Below are positions 12,242 to 25,401 of a stretch of 64,000 nucleotides of DNA, piece after piece. The position numbers and the translations under genes were made by a program. The stretch's first letter is position 1. Each line of letters begins with the position of its first letter. The notes under the pieces are model-generated. The model had not been told where the DNA came from, did not search any database, and was given only the letters and a program-made list of their open reading frames with translations. This DNA is from Hofstenia miamia (taxonomy: Eukaryota > Xenacoelomorpha > Acoela). Location of the stretch: the NCBI GenBank assembly GCA_004352715.1, contig SCFE01000045.1, positions 1,649,715 to 1,713,714 on the forward strand. The letters are read 5' to 3'.

Positions 12242-13998
12242 TTTATTTTATAATACAAGTTTATTAGTTTGAATTCTTCTTGAAAAATGGCTTTTGATAA
12301 ATTACAGATTTCCATTCCATGCCCAATCCAATTTACATACCTGTACCCAGAACTGCTTAAAATTATATTTAAGTTAATGGAAAAATTATTCCTAAAAATT
12401 TATCAATGAAAATGATGAAAATGAAAATCACGTAATGCAATTAATGGTAAATTAGTTGCCATTTTGAAATCTCATATAAGAGTGGATAAATTTATCAAGT
12501 TCAGTATTTTTTTCAGTAAATTCTTCAAAAATTTCAGAAGTCTGTAACTAAAACATTGTAAGTGATGATCAATCAAAAAGTTAGTACCAATAACACATTA
12601 TTTTCTTGATTTTCCGTTTACTCGATAAGTAAGGGAAAACTTTTCGTGTAAACTCAAATTATTTCGAAATAGTTGCTCGTAAGGGAAAACTTACGAACTC
12701 AGAAAATGTTGGTAAGTTTTGCGGTTAAGAAGATACGCACATCCTAAAAAAATTTCCCCATCAAGTGCTTAATGTTTTTATGTTATTCCTAGCATTTTGT
12801 AATTACAATGTTTAGCAAAAAATTGCATACATTGCTTTTTAAGTGTGTAATGAACATATGTAGGAAATACTCTGAAGGATTGATTGAAGTAGGAACATGT
12901 TGCTAGTTTATTGAAAGATTTTTCTCGGGATAGTTTCGAATAAGAATCGTATTAAGTAAGCAAAAGAGAATATTCTCATAAAATTTGTCCATTTATCCTC
13001 TACAACAGTTGATCAAATAAAGATGCGCAATTTAAGGAGTAAATATAATTTACTAAGTTATTGAGGCAAAAATGCACATGAAATACTTCTAAAATGCTTT
13101 TTTACAAAATTCTGCTGTGTTGACAATAAGTTGCTCAATATTTACTCTAGTATACAGTGAAATTAATAAATGTACACTGCAATGCTTGCGAATTCCAATT
13201 GTATATTGGTATATGTATGACATTTCATGCCTTAATACGTATTTCTTTAATTAAATCTATAAATATTTGTAGTAAATGTGGGATCTTTATATATTGATCA
13301 ATGTTTACTGTTAATTGGGTTATATTTAGTCTGTGCTCAAGGAGACTATCATACCGAGCCAATTGTTTGAATTCATGCATCGCAGACATATTGATTCATT
13401 TATTTTTCATTAATACTATTTTGGGACATCTAAATTTCATATCACATACTTTTATTTAATTATATGTTCAACAAACATTAATTTCATATTAAATCCTCAA
13501 GGGAGTAGCCAAATGATTAAATTGATAGACAATTTCAAATACTAATCTCCAATGTAATTTTAGTAATTTTTAAGCAATATCTTATTGCATAATCATGTAA
13601 ATGTAATAATTTTATCATTATTTGCAAACGTAACAAGTAGCTGATGTTTGGAAACTTGTAAAATTTTGTTGTTGATATTGAAGTTTGACAAAATTCATTT
13701 TTACCAGACCAAACACAATCACAATGGCAAGACACCCAAGTGATATCATAGCGTAGAAAATACGTAGGTTCAATTTTCTTATTTTGTAATAGAATTATAA
13801 AATTCAAACTTGAGAAGCATAGGGCTTCATTTTCCACATGTTGCTAAGATCAATGAGCGGAGCCTAGATTTATAGCTTATTTTCTTGTAAACGATTATTG
13901 TATTATATTGTTTTATATTTAATGATTGTGTGAAAGCTAAATGTGTATGAAATATACAGAATACACTAGCACAGTCATCTTTAATATAGATGGCCCTG

Positions 13999-14132
13999 AT
14001 AATATGCCCCTGCGAGGGCTGTTTTCGGGTCTAGTTGAGTTCAAGTCTAGTTGAAACCCTAACTAGCGAGTTCGAGTGGAGTTAAAATTATAGTTAGGCT
14101 TATTTTGTTTGAGTACTCGCAGGACCCTAATA
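13999..14132 (+). repeat. Short dispersed repeat / MITE-like element, copy A
   Basis: The segment 14030-14132 is almost identical to 50244-50346, differing at about one base (TTTTGTTTGAG versus TTTTGATTGAG). Its end ACTCGCAGGACCCTAATA is an imperfect inverted match to ATATGCCCCTGCGAGGGC at the left (from about 13999), which suggests short TIRs. The internal sequence is made of GAGTTCAAGT / GAGTTCGAGT motifs. It is non-coding. Confidence 0.7.
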
Positions 14133-14138
14133 TGTACA

Positions 14139-14541
14139 TATATATATATATATATATATATNNNNNNNNNNNNNNNNNNNNNNNNNNNNNNNNNNNNNNN
14201 NNNNNNNNNNNNNNNNNNNNNNNNNNNNNNNNNNNNNNNNNNNNNNNNNNNNNNNNNNNNNNNNNNNNNNNNNNNNNNNNNNNNNNNNNNNNNNNNNNNN
14301 NNNNNNNNNNNNNNNNNNNNNNNNNNNNNNNNNNNNNNNNNNNNNNNNNNNNNNNNNNNNNNNNNNNNNNNNNNNNNNNNNNNNNNNNNNNNNNNNNNNN
14401 NNNNNNNNNNNNNNNNNNNNNNNNNNNNNNNNNNNNNNNNNNNNNNNNNNNNNNNNNNNNNNNNNNNNNNNNNNNNNNNNNNNNNNNNNNNNNNNNNNNN
14501 NNNNNNNNNNNNNNNNNNNNNNNNNNNNNNNNNNNNNNNNA

Positions 14542-14577
<36 letters not shown>
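14139..14577. repeat. (TA)n array containing an unsequenced gap (N, 14162-14540)
   Basis: Pure TA flanks a run of 379 Ns on both sides (14139-14161 and 14541-14577). A long TA array that could not be assembled is the simplest reading. Open frames drawn across the gap are meaningless. Confidence 0.95.
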
Positions 14578-14579
<2 letters not shown>

Positions 14580-15167
14580 TTGTCCCAGTATAAACTGCGT
14601 ATTTTCTTTTAAAATGTTGTTATAAAATATTCTATTGTTAAAATCATTGTAGCAATAGCTATATAAGAAATATGGCGATAGATAGTTATCTATGTTAGCA
14701 TATAAATTGAAATTGAAATTTAAAATTCATATTTCAAAATTGAAATTAAAAATCGAACAGCCAAGCTTGTGAGAATTTTTTTACGATGGGGTATACGAAA
14801 GACAAAGCATATTTTTTAGTTGAAACGCTTAGAATGTGTGGCTTTTCAGCAACAGATATACATTCTCCCTTAGAAACGGGTTAGCCTGATCAAGCAATGA
14901 AATTAAGACAAGTTCAACAGTTACATTTTTGGATGTAACTAACATTTTGGATTTCACTCGTCATCGAATGATTAGGGCTTTGGAGGAACTGATTGTTGAT
15001 CTCAACAAAATTGTTGAAAATGATGGAAACTATATTTAAACAACAGTTGTCATTACTTAATACAATATTTGTACAGTTTTAAATATTACTCATTCCACTC
15101 AAATATATTATAAACATTAATTTTAAATTTTCTATAAAACAAAAAAACGCAGTTTTTAATGGGACAA

Positions 15168-15169
<2 letters not shown>
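14578..15169 (+). mobile_element. Mariner/Tc1-like deletion derivative, 592 bp, with TIRs
   Basis: The left end GGTTGTCCCAGTATAAACTG and the right end (AAACGCAGTTTTTAATGGGACAACC, read inward as GGTTGTCCCATTAAAAACTG) form TIRs of about 30 bp. A TA target lies on each side (14576-14577, 15170-15171) within a (TA)n array. From 14786 a frame reads MGYTKDKAYFLVETLRMCGF, like the N-terminal helix-turn-helix of mariner-type transposases, and soon ends. At about 14947-15037 a frame ends RHRMIRALEELIVDLN...GNYI-stop, like a transposase C-terminus. Both gene ends are kept and the catalytic middle is gone, so this is an internal-deletion derivative that could only be moved by an enzyme supplied elsewhere. 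Confidence 0.85.

Positions 15170-15204
<35 letters not shown>
15170..15204. repeat. (TA)n microsatellite
   Basis: Continuation of the TA array on the far side of the 592-bp mariner-like element; the element probably landed inside the array. Confidence 0.95.
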
Positions 15205-15207
<3 letters not shown>

Positions 15208-16204
15208 TGGGAAACATTGATAGGTATTTGAATTAGTTGAAGTCAACAATCAATAATTATTAATAAAATTTAATGAAAATATTAAGTACATTAATTAACA
15301 GCAATCAGAAAACCTGTTTATTAGGCTTAGCATAGGGCTTTTTTTAAAGAAAGTGCATCATAAGGCAAACTAGCTTTGCTTGTGTAATAACTTTAGTTCC
15401 CCCATTATTATGACTGTTGGGCAAGATGCTCATTTCGACAAATGATTACATACAATGAATTGTTGAAAACGAGTGTTGGCTAGAAAGATTTTGGATAATA
15501 ATTTCTTGTTAGACAAGAACAAAATTTGAGCACGATTTCAATAAAAAATGAGTGTGTCAAGGAGAAATCTATCGACGAACAACACATTTGTAAAACTAAT
15601 GACTAGAGGTGAACGGTCTTTAACCTTAATCAACCAGTTTTTTCAAACAATTCTATCCGTAATTTTCCAGATATAATTTACCAGAGTACTGCCAAACAAG
15701 CAAATTGGCTAAAAGCATATATATAAAAATCACACAAAGAAAACAACCGAATATTGTCAACAATTATATTTCAAGAGTTGTAATGAGCGGTATTCCTCGA
15801 TCTATGTCAGGCAATGGCATTATTCGTAAGTAAGGCATTTAATTATTTCGGGGAAAACACTGCAAGCAGTGGAAAATGGTCCAATAGTAGATTTTGGCCA
15901 ATAATGATTGACTTTAGTACTGCATGGTCAAAGCTTTGTCTATAATCAAAAGCCTTGCATGCAAAATATTCTTGGGGATTTTAATGTATTCATCAAAGGA
16001 GAATTTGTTCCAAAGAGACAATAATTGAGAAATAAACCATTAACAACGATGGAATTGAGCGATCTAGAATGAAAATAATGAATTTACAGTTATTATTTGA
16101 TGATCAAATTGCACAAGCTAACAATAATCCATGTAGATGGAACATTAACCTCGCATATCCAAAGTAAATCTTGGTTATTTGAAATTAGTTGAGATGTAAT
16201 CTGC
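15205..16204. other. AT-rich DNA, nothing recognised
   Basis: No TIR, family motif or convincing frame was seen. The left flank of the tandem array supplies the non-repeat tail of the minus frame discussed under 16205-17068. Confidence 0.5.
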
Positions 16205-17068
16205 AAAAATCTATTGCATTCTTCAAAAAAATCAATCAATGTATTACTTAAGAAAAATCTATTGCATTCTTCAAAAAAATCAATCAATGTATTACTTAAG
16301 AAAAATCTATTGCATTCTTCAAAAAAATCAATCAATGTATTACTTAAGAAAAATCTATTGCATTCTTCAAAAAAATCAATCAATGTATTACTTAAGAAAA
16401 ATCTATTGCATTCTTCAAAAAAATCAATCAATGTATTACTTAAGAAAAATCTATTGCATTCTTCAAAAAAATCAATCAATGTATTACTTAAGAAAAATCT
16501 ATTGCATTCTTCAAAAAAATCAATCAATGTATTACTTAAGAAAAATCTATTGCATTCTTCAAAAAAATCAATCAATGTATTACTTAAGAAAAATCTATTG
16601 CATTCTTCAAAAAAATCAATCAATGTATTACTTAAGAAAAATCTATTGCATTCTTCAAAAAAATCAATCAATGTATTACTTAAGAAAAATCTATTGCATT
16701 CTTCAAAAAAATCAATCAATGTATTACTTAAGAAAAATCTATTGCATTCTTCAAAAAAATCAATCAATGTATTACTTAAGAAAAATCTATTGCATTCTTC
16801 AAAAAAATCAATCAATGTATTACTTAAGAAAAATCTATTGCATTCTTCAAAAAAATCAATCAATGTATTACTTAAGAAAAATCTATTGCATTCTTCAAAA
16901 AAATCAATCAATGTATTACTTAAGAAAAATCTATTGCATTCTTCAAAAAAATCAATCAATGTATTACTTAAGAAAAATCTATTGCATTCTTCAAAAAAAT
17001 CAATCAATGTATTACTTAAGAAAAATCTATTGCATTCTTCAAAAAAATCAATCAATGTATTACTTAAG
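16205..17068. repeat. Perfect 48-bp tandem repeat, 18 units
   Basis: The unit starts AAAAATCTATTGCATTC and ends TATTACTTAAG. It repeats with a period of exactly 48 bp from 16205 to 17068, with six more matching bases after, and no difference was seen between units. As 48 is a multiple of three and the unit has no stop in several frames, three long frames run through it. Minus 16093-17055 has the period LIDFFEECNRFFLSNT and a non-repeat tail of about 40 residues. Plus 16214-17098 has the period HSSKKSINVLLKKNLL. Plus 16239-17132 has the period MYYLRKIYCILQKNQS. Nothing upstream suggests a promoter or splice context, so these frames are more likely by-products of the array than genes. Uniform units imply recent expansion or homogenisation. 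Confidence 0.97.
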
Positions 17069-17074
17069 AAAAAT

Positions 17075-18286
17075 TGCCAATTATTTAAGATTCACTAAGA
17101 ACTTTGACAAGCATTATTGTCCTTTCAAATAATATAGCATTGACTGTTAAGTGTAATCCACTGAAATATTTTATGCTGCCACCATCAAGTTCACCCAACT
17201 AAGTATATAGAAGGCATAGCATTAGCTATATTTCTCACAATTGTGATCTGCTTCGAACACCTCAGGGACCAGATAAATATGTGAATACATAAAACATGTT
17301 TAAATACAATTTAGTGATACTTAATGTTGCCAATAATCTATTGTGCGAAAGGCATAAATGGAATAATATATTGAATTAGAAAAATCTATTTGTAGCTTTC
17401 CAATTAAAAATTGCGTATTCCTGCTTGTCTGTGATGTATGACTAGGAGCAATTTAAGGCACTACTAATGCAAAACTAGCGCAATGACAAATACAGGAATT
17501 TCTATGAAGTGTTTATAAAATTATATTTTGCTAAAATGAAAAAAACATGAACACGTTTTCTATATTTTTAGCGTGCACTTAAATATGGTGAATGATATAG
17601 GAATGCAATAAGAGAAATAAGGTATTAAATTCAAAGCGTTACAAATTACAAAATGTAACTAAAGATACTTTGTGGCAGCACAGACTTACCATGGAATGAT
17701 ACTCAGTCCTGTCCCTTCTTCTGGTAACAAGAATTGAAGACTGAGATGCGCTGTGCTGGATTTGGACTGAGTCATTCGAAAAGAAAGGGCTGAGATTGAA
17801 AAAAATATGACTCAACAATTGTATTGAATGCTATATAATTTCATAAACACCATTTTGAAATTCAATATTAGTATCATATACTCTTGAAACACTTCGCTTA
17901 GAATTTTCAATGTAGTGATTTTATTAGAAATTTCTAACATACCTAGCTTTGGTATAGCAAGCCACGAAATTGTGAAGATTTCTTGTTATGGAAATGTGCC
18001 GAATTGGAATTAAGTGGGTTAACCTGGATTGAGGTCGGGTAAGGATTGGGCCTAAATTTTCCATTTGTAAAATTGAAATGAAATTTTAAAAAAAATGAAT
18101 TTGAAAAGTAGACATACAAAATAGTAAACCTCAAATTAAAAAGTTGCGTTTAGATAATATTAACTTATCTGTTTGCTTAGTCTCTCAAAGAGAGCAGACT
18201 ATTCAATCCCCCCCCCAATAATGTTTTCTCAATTCAATAGTTGTATAATCTTCAAAATAATGAATGAATTACTTTACATGGAGGAA
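17075..18286. other. AT-rich DNA, nothing recognised
   Basis: A stretch at about 17680-17800 is somewhat richer in G+C but has no recognisable domain. A poly-C run lies at about 18208-18216. No gene was supported. Confidence 0.5.
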
Positions 18287-18416
18287 TATATATATATACA
18301 TGTATATGCAAATATGTCAGTATATATATATATATATAGAGAGAGGGAGAGAAAGAAAGAGAGAGAGAGAAAGAGAGAGAGAGAAAGAGAGAGAGAGAAA
18401 GGGAGAGAGAGAGATA
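18287..18416. repeat. Compound (TA)n / (GA)n microsatellite
   Basis: TA-rich from 18287 to 18338, then about 78 bp of GA/GAAA purine repeat with a GGGA variant. Frames reading RERERE or SLSLSL come from this repeat and are not genes. Confidence 0.97.
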
Positions 18417-20194
18417 GAAGGAATTATTGTTCCCTTCCTCAGACAAAAAGCTGGGCGCGCTCCTGGTCGTTGTTTTAAGAATAAAATTCGACTTTCAATG
18501 AACGCTGATATTTTGATAAATGATGAAACCAAACGCCATTTTTGATACAGTATTAAACTAAAAAGATTGATATTCCGGCCGTATGCTATCGCAATTTTTA
18601 TATGAAGAAGAGTGTTCTCATTTAGGTTTCAATTACTGTTGGCGAGCCCTGGATTCCAAATCCAAGTATTTTCGAAATTTATTCGGGATTTTTTTATTAT
18701 AATTCCTAGGATTTTATGGAGCATAAAAGTTTGAAAGTTTGAAAGCAGCTAAAATTTTCAACCAATATGTTTATTGTTCTGCTCTATTATTCGAAATTTG
18801 GTGTGTTCTGATAATACACGAGTTTCCTAAAAGAGTATACTTAAAAGCATCAACATATAAATTGCTATTATTTTTAATGTTCTAACTCTACCAGTCAATA
18901 TGGAGTGTTCATTATAAACCAGTATATAACATGCAAAAACGTAATATATGTATGCTTGAACAGCTGTTGTTAAAAAACAGCAATATAGTTCATGTGTTGA
19001 AGACAACCTCTCTGAAACATTCAAGTATTTTCAAACAAAAAATAACTGCAGGAGTTGATGAAGAAAACGACAATGACTAAATTTTTAAAGATATATCATT
19101 ATAAAAAATGCATAGCATAGTCTAGACAGCTATAGTTAGTAGGACAATATGTATACATTATATCCCTAAATGTATGTTATCTGTCATTCTGTCAATTAAA
19201 TATTTTTTCTAATACTAGCATGTTTCTGGATTACCATATATAATTAATGCATTAGTAAGCAGATAATTATTTAAACCCTAAACGCACTGAGATATATAAT
19301 GTCAATAGCGCACTGAGGGGGCCGAATCTGCCGCTCTCGTTTACTTCAAAAATATTAAAGATAAAGTAATGAGCTTTGGCACAGTGAAGAATACACCTCT
19401 TGAGCTACATATTTGCCTATTTTCAAAAATCTATATTCATTTCTTGTGATTTTATATGCCAATCGAAGTTCTGACGTCAGTAATTTTTTGAAAAATAAAT
19501 ATGAAAAAGAACCTAAATTAATTGAGCATTGAAATAGAGGAAACTATTTTATTTCACTCATATTAATTCTAATTATTGTAGAATCGCGGGATGGATTAGG
19601 GGCAAACCACTAATTCGGTATTCTGACTCCATAAGAAGGGTACCCCATAGCAATAGAAATAAACGATATAGACCTAATTCATCTCCCATTCCATCGAAAT
19701 CAACGATAGGTAATTCAACATAACTGAGCTTTCTTTGGGTAACAAGAAGAGTTGTGTTCACCAGTTCCACACTGCATCACGCTGAAGATCCACCACGACG
19801 AGCAAAGTGTTTTCTACGAGAAAATAAATGGTGCTGCCCTATGTGTCTCACTTTGGTTTATCTATCTCAATAAGGTATATTATCCCTAGACCTACATATA
19901 GATAATAAATAAGATGAATAGCATGTAGCTACCATGCATTCGTGCAGGCAAGCAGGCATGATTTAATAACAGTATAAAATATTTTGTGTATTTGACCGAA
20001 CGAAAGAGAAGGAACAACTTTTTATTAACTAGTCGTATAGCTATAGCTAGCCTACTGCGACCACAAATCAAGAAGCTATTAGTCGCGACTTGTTTCAACC
20101 CGATTCCCAAATTATTGTCGGAGCCTATCTAATTATTTCCATATCAAATAATGATTCTTAAAAACGCAAGAGGGAGAGAGAAAATAACACTAGC
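18417..20194. other. AT-rich DNA, no gene firmly supported
   Basis: The minus frame 19573-19770 (65 codons; YVELPIVDFDGMGDELGLYR) is less AT-driven than its neighbours and could be an exon or an old transposon piece, but no family was recognised. Other frames look random. Confidence 0.45.
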
Positions 20195-20465
20195 ATGAAT
20201 CAGGGTTTTCGAGTCAAGTTCGAGTATATTTTTAAAAAAAAATCCGAGTTCGATCGAGTTCTTTTCTAATTCCGAGTTTTTTAGGGTAAAAAACATTTAT
20301 TTTACAATAATTCTAAGCTACAAAATAGTTTTTGTGATTGGTAAGAAAATTGATATTTAAAAATATTTAATTTTTACGCTATTTTCGAATGGATTTTTGA
20401 TTGAGTTCGTGTTTGAGTTTTTCCAATCGAGTTTTACGAGCTTATTCGAGTTTGAGTTTAGGAGG
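20195..20465. repeat. Degenerate GAGTTCGA-rich dispersed repeat
   Basis: It begins CAGGGTTTTCGAGTCAAG and is rich in GAGTTCGAG / GAGTTTGAG motifs on both sides of an AT-rich centre. The motif style resembles the repeat at 13999-14132, but the two do not align over length. It may be a worn MITE whose ends cannot be fixed. Confidence 0.4.
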
Positions 20466-20720
20466 TTACGTACAAGTGATTAATTTTTAATAGCTGCAAA
20501 TTGTTTACACTATTTTCCTCATTAGCAAAGTTTAATTTAAGCAACGTAAATTTGAATCGAGGGGACAATCAAATACTGCACTATTTCACATAATTATCGT
20601 CGAAATTAGAAAAATTACAAATTAATCGAATTAAGTCAAAACAAATCAAATGAATCATTTAGCACTACAAAATAAATATTAAAAGTATATATTAGGTAAT
20701 ATCAATACAACGTATATTGG

Positions 20721-20771
20721 GGTAACCAAGGAAACCTTTGATATTAGTCTCTACCGGTTTCCCTGGTTACC
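20721..20771. repeat. Short hairpin: 16-bp inverted repeat with a 19-nt loop
   Basis: GGTAACCAAGGAAACC at 20721-20736 pairs with GGTTTCCCTGGTTACC at 20756-20771, with one mismatch in 16 pairs. Function is unknown; it could be part of a MITE or a fold-back transcript. Confidence 0.8.
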
Positions 20772-23700
20772 ACAACCGAGGTCCTCTTGTTTATTTGAGA
20801 CCTTAGACTTTCACTATTAGTCGTTACAGGCCTAATGGGTGCAATCAACTAAATATGGAGGCCCCAATTTCGATTGTACCATGAGTGACATTACATTATT
20901 GCCCGGCAAAGACTTACTCTTATAGGAAAACAATAAAATACTCGCAAGGTCAGCATTTTTCGACCTAAAACTACACCACACCACAAGAAATGTCTACAAT
21001 GCCGCACCACAAATCCCATAAAACACCACAGGATTAAATATTTGCCCCCCACAAATCCCCACAGCAAAGTCTTTGAAAAAATTTAAATATTGCAATACAA
21101 TCAATTTAAAGACACTAAAGATTTTATGTATATTTTAATATACATTAGCATACATAAAATTACAGTTAAATTTTAAATATCACTGTCCTCACCAAACTTA
21201 TGTTCAGTAAAGCTGTTTAGAAAAGTATGTGATTTGATATTAATATGATTTTTAGATGCCTTGAGTAGTTTACTGATTCATTGTTAGTCATTGACTCCAA
21301 TACCATCATCTCACCTCAATCAGAAACATATTTTATGTACATGGACTTTAATATAATACTACATGTCTCAGCTAATCGTATGCAGTCATTAGTCCCATTT
21401 GCAATAGCAGGCCAAAAAACATGTTCAACTAAGGCGACTTGTTGTGCACATGCCGCGGTATGAGCTTGTCTGGCTTACTGTTCCATTTTCTTGAAGAGGG
21501 CATTCTCTTGGATCTGGACTTGGCTGCAGAACACTAAAATTTATAAAACACAATTTTACCACTACCATAATGTTCAAAACTGCTTTTTTTAGGAAGTTTC
21601 CTTATTGTAGTAAATCTCAACCAATAATTACGTGCTTTTATTGCATCCAGAGATATGACCGCATCTTGGTAGGGTAAAAAATCGGAATTCTAATCTCGAG
21701 ATTGCAAAATTTTACGGGATTATGAATCCTAATCTTGATAACATGAATCTTGTTCAATGCAATTTTGAGCAAGAAAATACATTGACCCGCTGTCACGGTC
21801 TTACTGTAGAATCTCATACTGAGGGACGTTGGGAATGAATATAAGGCCATCCAACGAAAATCAATGATATCCTACAGAGCTACGAATACAATGCATTCTG
21901 CTGAGGTTTCTGAAATGTCAGCCTTGAGTGTGAGGGAAAGCAGATATTAGAGTTGACTTCCTTCATCACGCGTTTCATCTCCCAAAATCAGCTTTGCTTT
22001 TGAAATGGACATCTGAGTAGTTATTCTCATTAAGCTCGTTTACCAGAAATGTACGCACCTCTAGGGGAAGAGTCTTCGCCTCATTCCATCACTAGAATTT
22101 CAGCGGCAGTTTTAACTGTGTTGGTTCAAATGATGATCAAAAATTTGTGAGAGCACAGCACTGTCTGACATTTAACCTCTATGTGCAGTCAACAAGAGAA
22201 AACTAGAGGAAACTATTCATGTAGATGCACATAAATTCCAAAATTAGTTTCTTATGTTATGAAAAATGCAAATAACTTTCACAATTCCTTGCACTTTAAC
22301 AACTAACAACGGTTCTTTAACCAGTTCTGAACGATTAATATTGAAAGTTGGTGATATATTGATGGACTTTTCATGAAAAACATATAAATATTATATTTTG
22401 GGTTACAATTAGAGCCCCAGATATTCAGCCTAAATCAGTTGGCATTTTCATCTTGGAAAAATAGCGTGAGCTACACAATATTCAAAACTTAAATTATGTA
22501 AGCAGATGACTTTAGTATTGACAAATATTACAAAATTGAAGCTTTTCACTGGGAAATACTTGGCATAGTTTGCCTCAAAATTGTATCTACTGATTCTAAA
22601 AAATGGAATAAAACATTGGGCATTTTGGAAATGTAAACAGTTTGGCAATTTTGTTGTAGACGAATATTCAACCATTTTACTGCATTTTGAAAAGAAAATA
22701 GCTTTCTTTCCATATTATGATATTATATTAGGTTTTGCAAAATGTATGCATGCTTTTAATATTGAAAGGGGTTAATGAGACAAAGCTAGCCTAGAAGTCC
22801 TGCCTTGCTAGATCTTTAAAAATGCTGTTTAATTGTTAGGTACGTTTAAAATATTCAGGCAAGGTTTAAAAACAAGTTTACTGATTAGTAATCATTAAAT
22901 TTTACATTGGCAAAGACTGTATGAAATTTGGTTATGCATCCCCAAGGCTATAGTAGATCACCACGCTCATTTGCAAAAATTCATTATGCTGGAGAATTAT
23001 AAAAAAATTGAAAAATGTCATTGCGTTCTTCGGTTCCATCTTCGAATTACTGGATGTTGTCATCATTAGGAAAAGCATAACAAATGAAAACAAGCAACAC
23101 TGTCATTTTCACAATGAGTACTCAATCATATTTTTGGGAAAAGTTAAGATTTTACAGTGTTTTTATGGTTTTTATGTTTAGACTAAAATTGGATCTATCG
23201 TATGATTAATCTGACGCAAGTTTCTCTTGTCATTTATCAAGGAGTGCTTAATATCATATTCTATTAAACACTCCTTGCATTTTTCCAAGGCATGGGAATA
23301 TTATTTGAAAAAATCTTGAAAATTTTCGATAACTTGATACGCGCAGATCAATGGCTGTGGATGTTTTACAATAATTTGATTTATGGATATTATTTTTCCC
23401 ATATCAAAGGCTTGAACGAATCATAGTTTTCTTGAGAAATAGTGTTGAAAAACAACAAAATCAATATATAAAATTGTTTGTTGAATAAATGCTGTAAAGC
23501 AAAACGATAATATAATTGGAAATTGGTTAATATATACACTTTTGCATCATTGCTTAACATTTATGGCATGCATTTTAACCAGGAATTCATCTATTTTTTC
23601 CGCCCCCATCCAGTCAGTGACCTACAAGGATCGGGTAAGCTTATAGCCCGTGCAATCCGTCACATTTGTTTTCAACCTTAGCGATGCCTACAAAATTTGC

Positions 23701-25397
23701 GTAAGACGCAATGAGATGCTTTTGAAAGCGAAGTTTCCTGGGCAGGGCGTGGTCGACTCTCAAAGGGAACTAGAAAAACGGAATATAAGCGATCATGCTT
23801 CATCTGTCCATGTGAAAAAACTGTTTTTTGTAACAAGAATCTTTCATAAACTTATTTATCTGTGTGGTTCTAAATGTCTCCCAAACTGTGTCCAAGCAAT
23901 AAAAAAGTAAACAGATTCTAACATTTTAACAAACATTCTAAAATCATTGTATAATACAAATACCACGGATTACTATTTTCTATAAGTCACAATAAATATC
24001 AAATTTCGGCACAACAGTAGTTTAGTTCAAGTGTATTTCAGCATCACTAGAAAATTGATCTATGGTGAGACAACATAAATATCCAGTAAACTTTTGGAGC
24101 ATGTTAATCATAATTATATGCTGTGGAAATACAAAATATTTTTTAATCTACATCCTCAATGAATTCGTATATAGGAGTAGACCCGCTGGTTCTGAAATGA
24201 GAGATTTTGCTATTTTTCTTTGGATCACAGATTCGATATTCGCATTGCGTTATTGGCTGAAGACATTGAGTGTATAGTATTATTTTCTAGTTGTCTTAAC
24301 TACAATTTCCTTTTATGCTAAAATGTCCTTGATTACAATGTATGTGCTCGATTTGAGAAAAGCTAATTTCTCTGTGTAACCTAGTTACCTCGTCATGTCT
24401 GCTAAAATTATTTAGACGTATTATTTAAATTAGTCAGATAAGTAGTCAATTACCATTTTCTTATGTTATATGATTGATAATGAAAGTTTCCAATTCATCC
24501 AAAAAATACGCCAAGTACAACAACGTTGTAAAATATTATATTTTTAAAACATATGAACATTTTATAATAATACATCTGCTTTACTTTGTTTAATTAAAAG
24601 TGGCATTGCTTTTCGAAAACTAAAAGAATTCCGACAATGTTAATTCCCCAAATTAGTTAATGCTTTAGTTATTGTAAAGTGTGTACTTTAGAAATTGGGA
24701 AAATCTATTTTGTAAATTAGTGTTCCTCTCTAAGTAGATCTGAGGACGTCAATAAAAAATTTCTAGATAATTACACCAGAAATATAATTGTTCAGTACTA
24801 CTTTTTTATTCAATCCATCATAAAGTGATAGATAATGGGAAACAATGCTTCCTACACCAGTATATTTAATTAAAATTTCGAAAAAGTAGTTTTGGATTAT
24901 ATTCCTTAATATTTGCAACTAATTCATATAATTAAAATGTAGAAATTGATAAGGGCGTTTTCTGCCTAACAACAGGCTGCTTACTAAAAAGCTGAATAAG
25001 TTGATTGAAAAGATTAAAATTCAGAAAAATGGTTATGCAATCTGGCCATTTTTACTAGGCATTGCTTTGAGAGTATGGGTTCTGTGGTTTATAGAGAATA
25101 AATGACTGAAGAATAGTTGGACTAAAGTTGAAAGTTATTCGTTATGCTGAGGTAGATATTTTTCAATGTTGCCCGGACTGAAATGTTGTGATCGAGGACT
25201 AGGTCAAACCGGACAGAAAATCAGGTTAATTATTAAGAAGCTATAAATATTTAACTGAAATAATGCGATAACATTCAGGAAAATTACACAGGTTCATATT
25301 CATTTAAATTATACATTTATGTACGTCGTGAAAATATAAAATCTAGAGTCCTCTGAACTGTAGGTATTTGGTTATTTATGTTCTTTACATGTGTAAT
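20772..25397. other. AT-rich intergenic DNA, no gene firmly supported
   Basis: An ACCACAAATCCC-type repetition lies at 20970-21065. The plus frame 23650-23910 (86 codons, with SDAYKICVRRNEMLLKAKF near its start) is the least AT-driven frame here, but no domain was recognised and it may be chance. No TIR elements or RNA genes were seen. Confidence 0.45.
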
Positions 25398-25401
25398 TTA
25401 A

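Larger units (their letters stand above)
10668..13998. other. AT-rich intergenic DNA with (TA)n arrays
   Basis: It holds (TA)n arrays at 10941-11063 (interrupted, compound) and 12199-12239. Near 12628-12700 a GTAAGGGAAAACTT block occurs twice about 40 bp apart, the second within an imperfect palindrome. The 13535-13837 minus frame has no recognisable domain. No gene could be supported. Confidence 0.6.

Noticed and set aside
14063-14612. Frames of 157-167 codons through the N run at 14162-14540
   Set aside because: The frames consist of Ns and TA repeat translation.
16205-17068. CRISPR-like array
   Set aside because: There are no variable spacers; all 48 bp repeat identically, and the context is an animal genome.
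18173-18545. Arg/Glu-rich and Ser/Leu-rich proteins
   Set aside because: Direct translation of the (GA)n microsatellite on the two strands.
23650-23910. 86-codon plus-strand gene
   Set aside because: Somewhat balanced composition, but no domain, splice context or neighbour supports it.
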